Source of the DNA: Pirellulaceae bacterium
GTDB lineage: Bacteria; Planctomycetota; Planctomycetia; Pirellulales; Pirellulaceae
Direction of reading: 5' to 3'
Assembly: GCA_018402565.1 (NCBI GenBank)
Contig: JAGYIQ010000001.1
Location: forward strand, 682,001 to 746,000
DNA: 64,000 nt
Made by a program: the position numbers and the translations under genes. Numbering within the stretch: position 1 is the first letter of the stretch; the number at the start of each line of letters is the position of its first letter. Below the pieces are notes generated by a model. That model saw only the letters and a program-made list of their open reading frames with translations. It was not told where the DNA came from and made no database searches. Shown here one piece after another: positions 9,097 through 17,315 of this stretch.

Positions 9097-9422
9097 CCAC
9101 TCCTAAACAGGCGTTTGAACCTTGAGCTACCCCAACTTGAGAATCCATTTGCCCAGTTTAAACCGCCAGGCTTGGTCCAACGAGGGGCGGTGGCGAAACA
9201 CAACGAGCGTCCATGGGTCGGCCAGCGTCGGCAAATGCACCCAGCCGACTTGACCCAAAGCACACTAATTGCCAGGACTTTGCAAGCACCTTAAATTTTC
9301 TAAATTGACCAAGCTAACAGAACCTTCACGCCGATAAGGTAGCTTAGACCGAACTGAGCAAATTGGGCAATTTGCGATAGTGCGGCAAGTATTGGCGAAC
9401 AACCCAGGGAGCCATTTTCGCG
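9097..9422. other. 326-bp divergent intergenic region
   Basis: No gene is apparent. It separates the minus-strand DUF1015 gene from the plus-strand small gene before csrA and becomes AT-richer from about 9260, as expected for promoters. It holds one perfect 18-bp inverted repeat (9358-9375). Confidence 0.55.
9358..9375. promoter_or_regulatory. 18-bp inverted repeat upstream of the csrA-linked gene
   Basis: GCAAATTG and CAATTTGC are exact complements separated by two G, about 48 bases before the next start codon. The size and place suit an operator. Confidence 0.35.
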
Positions 9423-9737
9423 ATGACGCATGCCAACGTTCAATTGAACAGTGTTGAGCAACTGCGGGACTTCGTGTTGCGGACCTTGTGCCAACAGAAC
9501 GATTTGGAGATGGATGTCTTTCCGACGACCGAGCGAGTCTTGGTGCGTCGGGAGCGTCCGGTGGGATTACAATTTTGCCTGCATGGGCCGCGGAATGTGC
9601 GGCTGATGGCAATTTGGGAGTTCGACCAGCATTCCATCTTGTTCTATGGTTCGTCCGGACAACGCTTGGGCCGAGTACAGTTGAAACGTGCTGCTCGATT
9701 GGCAGAAGAACTCAAGACCGTTGCCCTGGCTGGGTAG
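9423..9737 (+). CDS. Small conserved-looking protein upstream of csrA
   Basis: This 104-residue soluble protein is not from a family I recognise. It alternates charged and hydrophobic residues without a signal peptide or membrane segment. A basic region (VLVRRERP, about 42-49) is followed by a likely beta-rich middle (LQFCLHGPRNVRLMAIWEFD) and a basic helix at the end. It stops 29 bases before csrA and is read in the same direction, so the two are probably one transcript. A CsrA-linked role is only a guess from position. GGGAG lies about 11 bases before the ATG. Confidence 0.65.
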   Translation: MTHANVQLNSVEQLRDFVLRTLCQQNDLEMDVFPTTERVLVRRERPVGLQFCLHGPRNVRLMAIWEFDQHSILFYGSSGQRLGRVQLKRAARLAEELKTVALAG

Positions 9738-9754
9738 CGGTCATTAACATAATC

Positions 9755-9761
9755 AAGGAGG
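9755..9761 (+). promoter_or_regulatory. Strong ribosome binding site deciding the csrA start
   Basis: AAGGAGG is a near-perfect Shine-Dalgarno sequence. It is 5 bases from the second of two tandem ATG codons (9767) but only 2 from the first (9764), so the second is the better start. Confidence 0.7.
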
Positions 9762-9766
9762 GAATG

Positions 9767-9946
9767 ATGTTGGTGCTTTCCAGGAAGGAAAGTCAGAGAG
9801 TGAGGCTGGGAAACGATATTGTCTTGACAATCGTTCGAGTCTCCGGTGACAAGGTGCGGTTAGGGATCGAGGCCCCCAGTGACCTGTTGATCCTGCGTGA
9901 GGAGTTGGACTCCGGCCAGAGTCCACCCGCCAAGGCAGCCGCCTAA
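9767..9946 (+). CDS. csrA: Carbon storage regulator CsrA
   Basis: This 59-residue protein matches CsrA/RsmA, a dimeric RNA-binding protein that blocks or stabilises mRNAs by gripping GGA in hairpin loops. The family's N-terminus MLVLSRK is intact, followed by the beta-strand core (IVLTIVRV, DKVRLGIEAP), the REEL segment that contributes RNA contacts, and a short Ala/Pro-rich tail. It lies upstream of glgP and malQ, genes of glycogen breakdown, a pathway CsrA controls in enterobacteria. A terminator about 300 bases downstream ends the transcript. Confidence 0.95.
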   Translation: MLVLSRKESQRVRLGNDIVLTIVRVSGDKVRLGIEAPSDLLILREELDSGQSPPAKAAA

Positions 9947-10245
9947 GACGACCGCACTGTCAATCGCCACCGCCTCGGAAACTGCTCCATCGAATGGATT
10001 TCCCGGGAAGAGGAGGTGGCGAGAGACTGGATCACCGCCCTACAAAATACCTGCCGGTTCACGTTGAGCGACGGTTTGCCTCCAGCAAGCGTCCGCGCAG
10101 CCAGGCTCCCATAATCGGAACGGAGGACGTTATCCACCCTGCCGCCAGATCATCGGGCTAGCCAATCGTGACGGTCGTCGCACGACCGAAAGACTTGCGA
10201 GCAACGTTATTTCTGCGTTGACCGGCCACAATTCGAAATTCGCTC

Positions 10246-10280
10246 AGCCGAGTCAGCTTCAGTGCTGGCTCGGCTTTTTT
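10246..10280 (+). terminator. Rho-independent terminator after csrA
   Basis: A 12-bp stem (10246-10257 with 10264-10275, one G-T wobble, AGCCGAGTCAGC arm) closes a 6-base loop and is followed by a run of T. It ends transcription from the csrA side before glgP. Confidence 0.88.
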
Positions 10281-10414
10281 GTTAAACTTTGCGGCCTGTA
10301 CGCGACCTGGCTGGGCTATTTTTGCTGCAAACGGGGTTTTTCTACCCGAATTTCGGTGCAAGCGGGTAAGTTAAGCTCACCGGTAGACTTTGTCGGAGCG
10401 TTACTTCCGGTCGA

Positions 10415-10426
10415 CAGCTGGAGCTG
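10415..10426 (+). promoter_or_regulatory. Candidate CsrA-binding hairpin in the glgP leader
   Basis: CAGC-TGGA-GCTG forms a 4-bp perfect stem presenting GGA in the loop, the known architecture of CsrA targets. It lies about 50 bases before the glgP start, and a second single-stranded AUGGA follows at 10438. The stem is short, so this is suggestive only. Confidence 0.4.
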
Positions 10427-10474
10427 AATTCGACACAATGGAGACGGCCGCACTCACGTACCACTATCCCCTAG

Positions 10475-12958
10475 GTGACCCTGCAAATGCTCAATCCGCA
10501 TTCCGTCATTTCGGAGTCAGCTTACGATTTATTGGGAAAGCTTCCGGACGAGTTCCATCGTCATTTGTACTTTACGATGGGACACCAACTGAATAATGCC
10601 GCGAACGGCTACCTGTATTTTGCCTTGGCCCACGCGGTCCGCGACCGTTTGACCAGTCGTTGGCGAATGACTCGGCAGCGACTGCAAAATTCAACGGAAC
10701 GGCGCGTGCATTATTTCTCTCTGGAGTTTCTGCTCGGACGGTCCCTGGGCAATGCGGTGCTCAACTTGGATCTGGACGCGGACGTCAAGGAGACGCTGAC
10801 TCGCTTTGGCCTGCAGCGGGAGGAGTTGCAGGAGCAGGAGTTAGACGCCGGTTTAGGCAACGGCGGCTTGGGGCGTTTGGCGGCTTGTTTCTTGGACAGC
10901 TGTGCGACGCTGCGATTGCCGGTGACGGGCTACGGCATTCGTTACGAATACGGCATGTTCCACCAACGGATCGAGGGCGGCCGTCAAATCGAAGCCCCGG
11001 ATCACTGGCTGCGTGAAGGCAACCCGTGGGAGATCGAACGGGCCGAGGACGCTCGTACGATCAACTTCTTTGGTCATACCGAACGATACGTGGACGAGAG
11101 CGGTCGTTTCCATTCACGCTGGGTGGCCACGCAGGAAGTCTTGGCGGTCCCCTACGACATGCCAATCCCGGGCTACCGCAACGACACGGTTAATACGCTG
11201 CGTCTCTGGAAAGCGACGGCGACCGACGCGTTCAACTTGACCGAGTTCAACCAGGGGAATTATCCGGAAGCGGTGGTGCAGAAGAACCAAGCCGAGCAGA
11301 TCTCGATGGTGTTGTACCCCAACGATGCCTCGGAGAACGGCAAGGTCTTGCGTCTGAAGCAACAGTACTTCTTGGTGTCCGCCAGTCTGCAGGACGTCCT
11401 GGAGGACTGGGTGGAGCAACACGGGACCGATTTTTCTGAGTTCGGCGCCCTGAATTGCTTCCAGCTCAATGACACACATCCGGCCTGCGCGGTTCCCGAA
11501 TTGATGCGACTCTTGATGGATCGCTACGATCTTGGCTGGGAAGCCGCGTGGCGAATCACGACCAATTGCATGGCGTACACCAACCATACATTATTGCCGG
11601 AGGCCTTGGAGCGTTGGTCGGTTTCACTCTTCAGCCGCCTGCTGCCGCGGTTACTGGAGATCATCTACGAAATCAACGAACGCTTCTTGAGCGAAGTGGC
11701 CAAGAAGTTCCCTGGCCAGCCCGAGTTGCTGCAGCGTTTGTCCTTGGTCGAGGGCGGGGATCAACCGCAGATCCGTATGGCCTACCTCAGCATTGTCGGC
11801 AGCTTCTCCGTCAACGGCGTGGCTCACCTGCACACCGAGTTGCTCAAGTCGGGTCTGTTCAAGGACTTCTACCAACTGTGGCCCAACAAGTTCAACAACA
11901 AGACCAACGGTGTCACCCCGCGTCGTTGGTTGTCACACTGCAACCCGCGGCTCCGCGAATTGATCACCGAAGCCATCGGCGACACGTGGGAACGTGACAT
12001 GCTGCAACTTCGACGTCTCGCACCGCTGGCGGATGACGCCGCGTTCCGCGCACGTTGGCAAGAGGTGAAGCGGCAAAACAAGCAGCGCTTCGCAGACTAC
12101 GTTCAACAACAGACCGGCATTGCGATCACCACGGACGCGATGTTCGATGTACAAGTCAAGCGGATCCACGAGTACAAGCGGCAACTGCTGAACGTCCTGC
12201 ACGTGATTCACTTGTACGATCGGATCCGTCGAGGCGACACGGCTGGCATGGTCAATCGCTGCGTGTTGATCGGCGGCAAAGCGGCACCCGGCTACCATGT
12301 GGCGAAGCTCATCGTCAAGCTGATCAACAATGTGGCCGAAGTGATCAATCATGATCCCACCACAAAGGATCGGCTGCGTTTGGTGTTTTTGCCGAACTAT
12401 CGTGTGTCAGCCATGGAGATCCTTTGCCCGGGAACAGAATTGTCCGAGCAGATTTCGACGGCGGGCAAGGAGGCATCGGGCACCGGCAACATGAAGTTCA
12501 TGATGAACGGAGCGCTCACGATCGGCACACTGGATGGGGCCAATATCGAGATCCGCGAAAAGGCTGGTGCCGAGAACTTCTTCCTGTTTGGCTTGGATGC
12601 CAAGGGTGTGGTCGAGACGCGACAGACCTACGACCCCAACTTCATCATTGCCTCGGACGAAGATATCCGCCGCGTCATGGAGCTGTTGGAGGGTGGTCGA
12701 TTCAGCCCGAGTGAGCCGGGCATTTTTGACCTGTTGACCGCTGGCCTGCGCAGCCCCCACGACCAGTGGCTTACCATCGCGGATTTCCGCAGCTATATTG
12801 ATGCCCAAGCAGTCGCCGCTGCTACCTATGTCGACCCCGCTCGATGGAACCGAATGAGTATCCTCAATTCGGCCAACAGCGGTTGGTTTTCCAGTGATCG
12901 CACGATCCAACAATACGCCGACGAGATCTGGGGAGTTCGCCCCATGAAAGGCGAGTAA
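10475..12958 (+). CDS. glgP: Glycogen/maltodextrin phosphorylase
   Basis: This 827-residue protein is a full-length glycogen phosphorylase, releasing glucose-1-phosphate from alpha-1,4-glucans. The N-terminal half has HYFSLEFLLGRSL and LGNGGLGRLAACFLDS (substrate and phosphate region). The C-terminal half has VQVKRIHEYKRQLLN and the pyridoxal-phosphate motif SGTGNMKFMMNG, with the Schiff-base lysine near residue 674. The reading begins with GTG at 10475; an ATG at 10487 (MLNPHSV) is an alternative, and no strong Shine-Dalgarno decides between them. The stop overlaps the malQ ATG (TAATG), so the two genes are translationally coupled. The leader may be CsrA-controlled. Confidence 0.96.
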   Translation: MTLQMLNPHSVISESAYDLLGKLPDEFHRHLYFTMGHQLNNAANGYLYFALAHAVRDRLTSRWRMTRQRLQNSTERRVHYFSLEFLLGRSLGNAVLNLDLDADVKETLTRFGLQREELQEQELDAGLGNGGLGRLAACFLDSCATLRLPVTGYGIRYEYGMFHQRIEGGRQIEAPDHWLREGNPWEIERAEDARTINFFGHTERYVDESGRFHSRWVATQEVLAVPYDMPIPGYRNDTVNTLRLWKATATDAFNLTEFNQGNYPEAVVQKNQAEQISMVLYPNDASENGKVLRLKQQYFLVSASLQDVLEDWVEQHGTDFSEFGALNCFQLNDTHPACAVPELMRLLMDRYDLGWEAAWRITTNCMAYTNHTLLPEALERWSVSLFSRLLPRLLEIIYEINERFLSEVAKKFPGQPELLQRLSLVEGGDQPQIRMAYLSIVGSFSVNGVAHLHTELLKSGLFKDFYQLWPNKFNNKTNGVTPRRWLSHCNPRLRELITEAIGDTWERDMLQLRRLAPLADDAAFRARWQEVKRQNKQRFADYVQQQTGIAITTDAMFDVQVKRIHEYKRQLLNVLHVIHLYDRIRRGDTAGMVNRCVLIGGKAAPGYHVAKLIVKLINNVAEVINHDPTTKDRLRLVFLPNYRVSAMEILCPGTELSEQISTAGKEASGTGNMKFMMNGALTIGTLDGANIEIREKAGAENFFLFGLDAKGVVETRQTYDPNFIIASDEDIRRVMELLEGGRFSPSEPGIFDLLTAGLRSPHDQWLTIADFRSYIDAQAVAAATYVDPARWNRMSILNSANSGWFSSDRTIQQYADEIWGVRPMKGE

Positions 12959-14484
12959 TGCACCTACCACGCAGCAGCGGCCTCCTGTGTCATATCACCA
13001 GCCTACCCAGTCGCTATGGCATTGGCGACTTTGGGCCGGCGGCCTACGACTTCGTTGACTTTCTGGTCAAGTCCGGCCAACGGCTGTGGCAGACCTTGCC
13101 GTTGGGGCCACCCGCCTGCGAGAACTCGCCGTACAGTGCGTATTCGGCCTTCGCCGGTAATCCGCTCTTGATTAGCCCGGATTTTTTGCTGCATTCGGCC
13201 TGGGTCACGCCCGAGGACCTGCAACCCCTCCGCGAGACGCATCGCAATCCACACGCCGTCGACTTTCCCGCCGTCATGCCGCTGAAAGCGCAGTTGCTGC
13301 GGAAAGCTTGGGATGGGTTCCGTCAACAGTTGAGTGGTCTCCCCAGCGAGGCGTTCCTGCAGTTCTGCCGCCAGCATGCCCACTGGTTGGACGACTTCGC
13401 TCGCTTTGAGGCCTTGACCAAAGCCTTTGGTTTCTCCGACTGGACTCGCTGGCCGGCGGACGTGGCCCAGCGTCAGTCCTCGGCAGTGGCCTATTGGGAT
13501 CAACAACTCTCCGAGGAAATTCAGTACGTCAAGTTTCTACAATTTGTCTTCGACCAACAGTGGTCGTCGCTGAAGCAGTACGCCAACCAACGCGGCGTGC
13601 AGATCTACGGCGACATGCCCATCTTTGTCGCACATCAAAGCGCGGATGTCTGGGCCAATCGCGGCCTGTTTGAACTGGATGAAGCCGGGCAACCCACCGT
13701 TGTGGCAGGCGTTCCGCCAGACTACTTCAGTGAAACGGGCCAACGCTGGGGCAATCCGCTGTACCGTTGGTCCGCCATGCGAGCCGACGGCTATCGCTGG
13801 TGGGTGCAGCGACTGCGACACTCTTTCTTGATCTTCGATCTCCTGCGAATTGACCATTTTCGCGGTTTCGAAGCGTATTGGGAAATACCCGCCACCGAGG
13901 AGACCGCCATCCAGGGACAGTGGATGCCCGGGCCCGGTCAAGAGTTGTTCGATGCGCTCCAACATCACTTGGGCGATCTGCCTCTGATCGCCGAAGACTT
14001 GGGCCTGATCACTCCCGAAGTCAACGCCTTACTGAAGTCCACTGACCTGCCCGGTATGCGCGTCTTGCAATTTGGGTTTGGCACCGAGGTCGATGATTAC
14101 CACCGTCCGACTCAATATCCAGCCCACAGCGTCGCCTACACCGGCACCCATGACAACGACACCCTGCTGGGCTGGTATCAACATTACCGCACTGACCCGA
14201 ATCAAGTCGACGTGCTCTCGCCGTACATTTCCGAGTTGTGCGGTCAGCGACCTGGCTTGTCGGAGCGACCGCTGCATTGGCAACTGATTGCCGCGGTCAT
14301 GCAATCGGCGGCCAATACCGCAGTTGTCCCCGTGCAGGATATTCTGGCCTTGGGCAACGAGGCCCGTATGAACGTCCCGGGACTCGCCAAGGGCAATTGG
14401 TCCTGGCGATTGCACGAAGGGCAACTCTCTGCCGATCTGAGTCGCCAATTGTTCGCCTTGACCGTCGAATCCGGCCGCGGCTAG
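12958..14484 (+). CDS. malQ: 4-alpha-glucanotransferase (amylomaltase)
   Basis: This 508-residue GH77 enzyme transfers alpha-1,4-glucan segments between chains and works with glgP on glycogen and maltodextrins. It has the bacterial MalQ pattern: YGIGDFG near the N-terminus, GDMPIFVAHQSADVW (about 220-235), the nucleophile aspartate in LLRIDHFRGF (about 298), the acid/base Glu in AEDLG (346), and the stabilising aspartate in THDND (about 398-402). The length is normal. It shares one base with the glgP stop codon, so it is the second gene of the operon. Confidence 0.96.
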   Translation: MHLPRSSGLLCHITSLPSRYGIGDFGPAAYDFVDFLVKSGQRLWQTLPLGPPACENSPYSAYSAFAGNPLLISPDFLLHSAWVTPEDLQPLRETHRNPHAVDFPAVMPLKAQLLRKAWDGFRQQLSGLPSEAFLQFCRQHAHWLDDFARFEALTKAFGFSDWTRWPADVAQRQSSAVAYWDQQLSEEIQYVKFLQFVFDQQWSSLKQYANQRGVQIYGDMPIFVAHQSADVWANRGLFELDEAGQPTVVAGVPPDYFSETGQRWGNPLYRWSAMRADGYRWWVQRLRHSFLIFDLLRIDHFRGFEAYWEIPATEETAIQGQWMPGPGQELFDALQHHLGDLPLIAEDLGLITPEVNALLKSTDLPGMRVLQFGFGTEVDDYHRPTQYPAHSVAYTGTHDNDTLLGWYQHYRTDPNQVDVLSPYISELCGQRPGLSERPLHWQLIAAVMQSAANTAVVPVQDILALGNEARMNVPGLAKGNWSWRLHEGQLSADLSRQLFALTVESGRG

Positions 14485-14686
14485 ATTTTCTCACAACCGA
14501 AACCTAGTGCTTTGTCACAGCCAAAACGTGGCGTGTGGCCAAGGGGGCCGGCCTGACCCAGCCCTGAAAGGCAATGCCGGTTGTTGCCGACGGGGGCTCC
14601 ATTGAGCATAATGGAGAGGTGACGATCGCACCATAACGGCGAGGATCGTCTTCCCACCTCCCGCCCCCCTTCCCGCTGGGCTACTC

Positions 14687-17308
14687 ATGCTGACCCTGCT
14701 GCGGCGCACCGTTTTGCGTCACACTCGAGTGAAACAGTCTTGGCCGCTGAACGCGCGGGCCTGGCACGCGGTGCTCGCGGGACTGGTTTTGATCGGTTGG
14801 GCCTCGATCGCAACGGTTGGCTGGGGACAAGAACATGGGCCAATCGATTTCAACCGCCAGATTCGTCCGCTGTTGTCTGAGAACTGCTTCTACTGTCACG
14901 GCCAGGACGCCAATCACCGCGCGGCCGATCTGCGTTTGGATGTTGCTGAAGAGGCACTCGAGGCGGGCGCCATCGTGCCGGGTGACGCCGACCAGAGCGA
15001 ATTGATCGCACGAATCTTTTCGGACGACCCCGCCACCCAAATGCCGCCGCCGGACTCCAATCGACGATTGAGCGACGAGCAAAAGCAACTGATCCGTCGT
15101 TGGATTGCCCAGGGAGCCAACTACGACGTGCACTGGGCCTATCTCCCGCCCCAACGCGGCGAACTCCCGACGGTCGATCAGGATCGTTGGGGCGAACACC
15201 CCATCGATCGCTGGGTGGCCGCTCGAGCTGCTGCCGAGGGCCTTACGCTTTCCCCCCCAGCACCACGTGAGACGCTGATCAAGCGGTTGCACGCAGACTT
15301 GATCGGGCTGCCGCCAACGCCCGCCGAGGTGGAGGCGTTTGTGCGCGACGAAGAGCCCCTGGCTTACGAGCGATTGGTGGATCGCTTGTTGGCCAGCCCC
15401 CACTTTGGCCAACGACTGGCGTTGCCCTGGCTCGATGCGGCTCGCTATGCCGACAGCAACGGCTTCCAACAGGACGGAGACACCTGGCAGTGGATCTGGC
15501 GTGACTGGGTGGTGCGCGCCTTGAACGACGACATGCCGTTCGATCAATTCAGTATCTGGCAGTTGGCCGGTGATTTGTTGCCCAGCGCCACCGACGAGCA
15601 AAAGATCGCCAGTGCATTCAATCGCAATCATCTGCTCAACGGAGAGGGAGGCGCGATTGCGGAAGAGCAACGTTTTGTGGTGTTGTTCGATCGCATCGAT
15701 ACGACGTCGACCAATTGGTTGGGTTTGACCGTGGCCTGCGCGCAGTGCCACGATCACAAATACGATCCGATCACGATGCAAGATTATTACTCGTTAATGG
15801 ACGCCTTCAACCGAGTCGACGAACAAGGTGTGCCGCGGTACTTCTCCAGTCGCATCCGCGTCGATACGCCGTATTTGGAGCTGCCAAGTGAGGAGAATCA
15901 GCTTCGTATCGCCGATTACGAGACCAAGATCAACGAGGCGCGGGCTCGAGTCGAACTGGCGACCTCCGCAGCCTTTGCGGGTTGGCGTGAGGGCTTTTTG
16001 GCACATCCTGTCCGCGACGGCAACGACCAATGGCCCGAGGAAATGGAACTGCTCTTGCTGATTCCGCGAGCCGATCGGTCGTCGGAACAGCAACAACAGT
16101 TGGATGGTCTGTTGCGACAATGGTTCGATCAGCAGGTGATCGGTAGCCTCAAGGGGCAACTGCCGGCCTTCGCCGATTTGGATCGCTGGCAGAACGAGTT
16201 GAATCACTATCGCAACGATCAAATTCCACGCGTGATGATTATGAGCGACGCACGGCCACGCTCGACCCACATCCTGGATCGTGGTCAGTATCTCGTGCCG
16301 TTAGACCCAGTGACATTTCGCACGCCAGGTTTCTTGCCACCGCTGCCCGACGACTTCCCCCGCGATCGACTGGGGTTTGCCCAGTGGTTGTTTTTGCCCG
16401 AGCATCCGTTGACGGCGCGGGTGCAGGTCAATCGCTTGTGGCAACACTTCTTCGGAACGGGTCTGGTGATCACGCCGGAGGACTTTGGCGTCCAAAGCGA
16501 GTACCCCGTTCACAAGGAGCTGTTGGATTGGTTGGCGGTTGAGTTCCGCGAGAGCGGTTGGCGGTTGAAGCACTTGATCCGACTGTTAGTCACCAGTGAA
16601 ACGTATCGGCAGTCGAGTGTGGTATCGGCCGAAGCACTGGAGCGCGACCCGCGCAATGCGTACCTCACTCGTATGTCACGATTCCGTATGCCGTCGATGG
16701 TCCTGCGGGACTGGGCACTGGCGACCTCCGGGCTGTTGGAGCGAAAAATGGGCGGGGCTCCCGTTTATCCGTATCAGCCGGATGCGGTCTGGGAGTCGTT
16801 GGCCATCACGAAAGAGCGCGACTTCACCTACCCGGCGTCCAGTGGAGCGGACTTGTATCGTCAGAGCCTGTACACCTTCTGGCGGCGGACCGTGGGGCCG
16901 GCCAACATGTTCGATACGGCAGATCGGCAAGCCTGTCGCGTCGGCGTGTCGCGTACCAGCACGCCCCTGCATGCCTTGACGATGCTCAACGATGCAACCT
17001 GGGTTGAAGCCGCTCGGCAGCTGGCCCATTTGGCTCGGCGGGAGCATCCGCAGGATCCCGAGCAGCAGCTGCGTTGGGCGTTTCGCCAAGTGGTTTGCCG
17101 CGAGGCAACGGACGCCGAAGTCCAGCTCCTCATGCGGGCCTTGGAAAAACAAAGCCAACATTATGAATCCGAACCCACGGCCGCTCAGCAATGGTTGGCA
17201 GTGGGAGCTTCTGCGGTCGAAGCGACCGACGCCCCCACTGCATGGGCCGCCTTGGGCAACGTTTGCCTGGCGATATACAACCTGGACGAAGCCATGACCC
17301 GGCAGTAG
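14687..17308 (+). CDS. PSCyt1/DUF1549/DUF1553 planctomycete cytochrome-type protein
   Basis: This 873-residue protein has the common planctomycete domain order. A signal or membrane segment (about 28-47) precedes a PSCyt1 cytochrome-like domain with the haem motif CFYCH (67-71) and a distal MPPP methionine. DUF1549 follows (about 170-385) with a second CxxCH motif (CAQCHDHKYDP, near 352). DUF1553 occupies the C-terminal half (about 530-830), including LTARVQVNRLWQHFFG. The family is exported and thought to act on sulfated or other complex polysaccharides, but its chemistry is unproven. The next gene encodes its usual DUF1501 partner 7 bases downstream. Confidence 0.93.
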   Translation: MLTLLRRTVLRHTRVKQSWPLNARAWHAVLAGLVLIGWASIATVGWGQEHGPIDFNRQIRPLLSENCFYCHGQDANHRAADLRLDVAEEALEAGAIVPGDADQSELIARIFSDDPATQMPPPDSNRRLSDEQKQLIRRWIAQGANYDVHWAYLPPQRGELPTVDQDRWGEHPIDRWVAARAAAEGLTLSPPAPRETLIKRLHADLIGLPPTPAEVEAFVRDEEPLAYERLVDRLLASPHFGQRLALPWLDAARYADSNGFQQDGDTWQWIWRDWVVRALNDDMPFDQFSIWQLAGDLLPSATDEQKIASAFNRNHLLNGEGGAIAEEQRFVVLFDRIDTTSTNWLGLTVACAQCHDHKYDPITMQDYYSLMDAFNRVDEQGVPRYFSSRIRVDTPYLELPSEENQLRIADYETKINEARARVELATSAAFAGWREGFLAHPVRDGNDQWPEEMELLLLIPRADRSSEQQQQLDGLLRQWFDQQVIGSLKGQLPAFADLDRWQNELNHYRNDQIPRVMIMSDARPRSTHILDRGQYLVPLDPVTFRTPGFLPPLPDDFPRDRLGFAQWLFLPEHPLTARVQVNRLWQHFFGTGLVITPEDFGVQSEYPVHKELLDWLAVEFRESGWRLKHLIRLLVTSETYRQSSVVSAEALERDPRNAYLTRMSRFRMPSMVLRDWALATSGLLERKMGGAPVYPYQPDAVWESLAITKERDFTYPASSGADLYRQSLYTFWRRTVGPANMFDTADRQACRVGVSRTSTPLHALTMLNDATWVEAARQLAHLARREHPQDPEQQLRWAFRQVVCREATDAEVQLLMRALEKQSQHYESEPTAAQQWLAVGASAVEATDAPTAWAALGNVCLAIYNLDEAMTRQ

Positions 17309-17315
17309 CGGACCG

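Larger units (their letters stand above)
9947..10474. other. 528-bp region between csrA and glgP
   Basis: No protein gene is supported. The first 300 bases, up to the terminator at 10246-10280, contain at least seven GGA triplets, as in CsrA-sequestering RNAs or a long 3' UTR. The remainder is the leader of glgP, with a small hairpin that shows GGA in its loop (10415-10426) and an AUGGA at 10438-10442. Confidence 0.5.
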
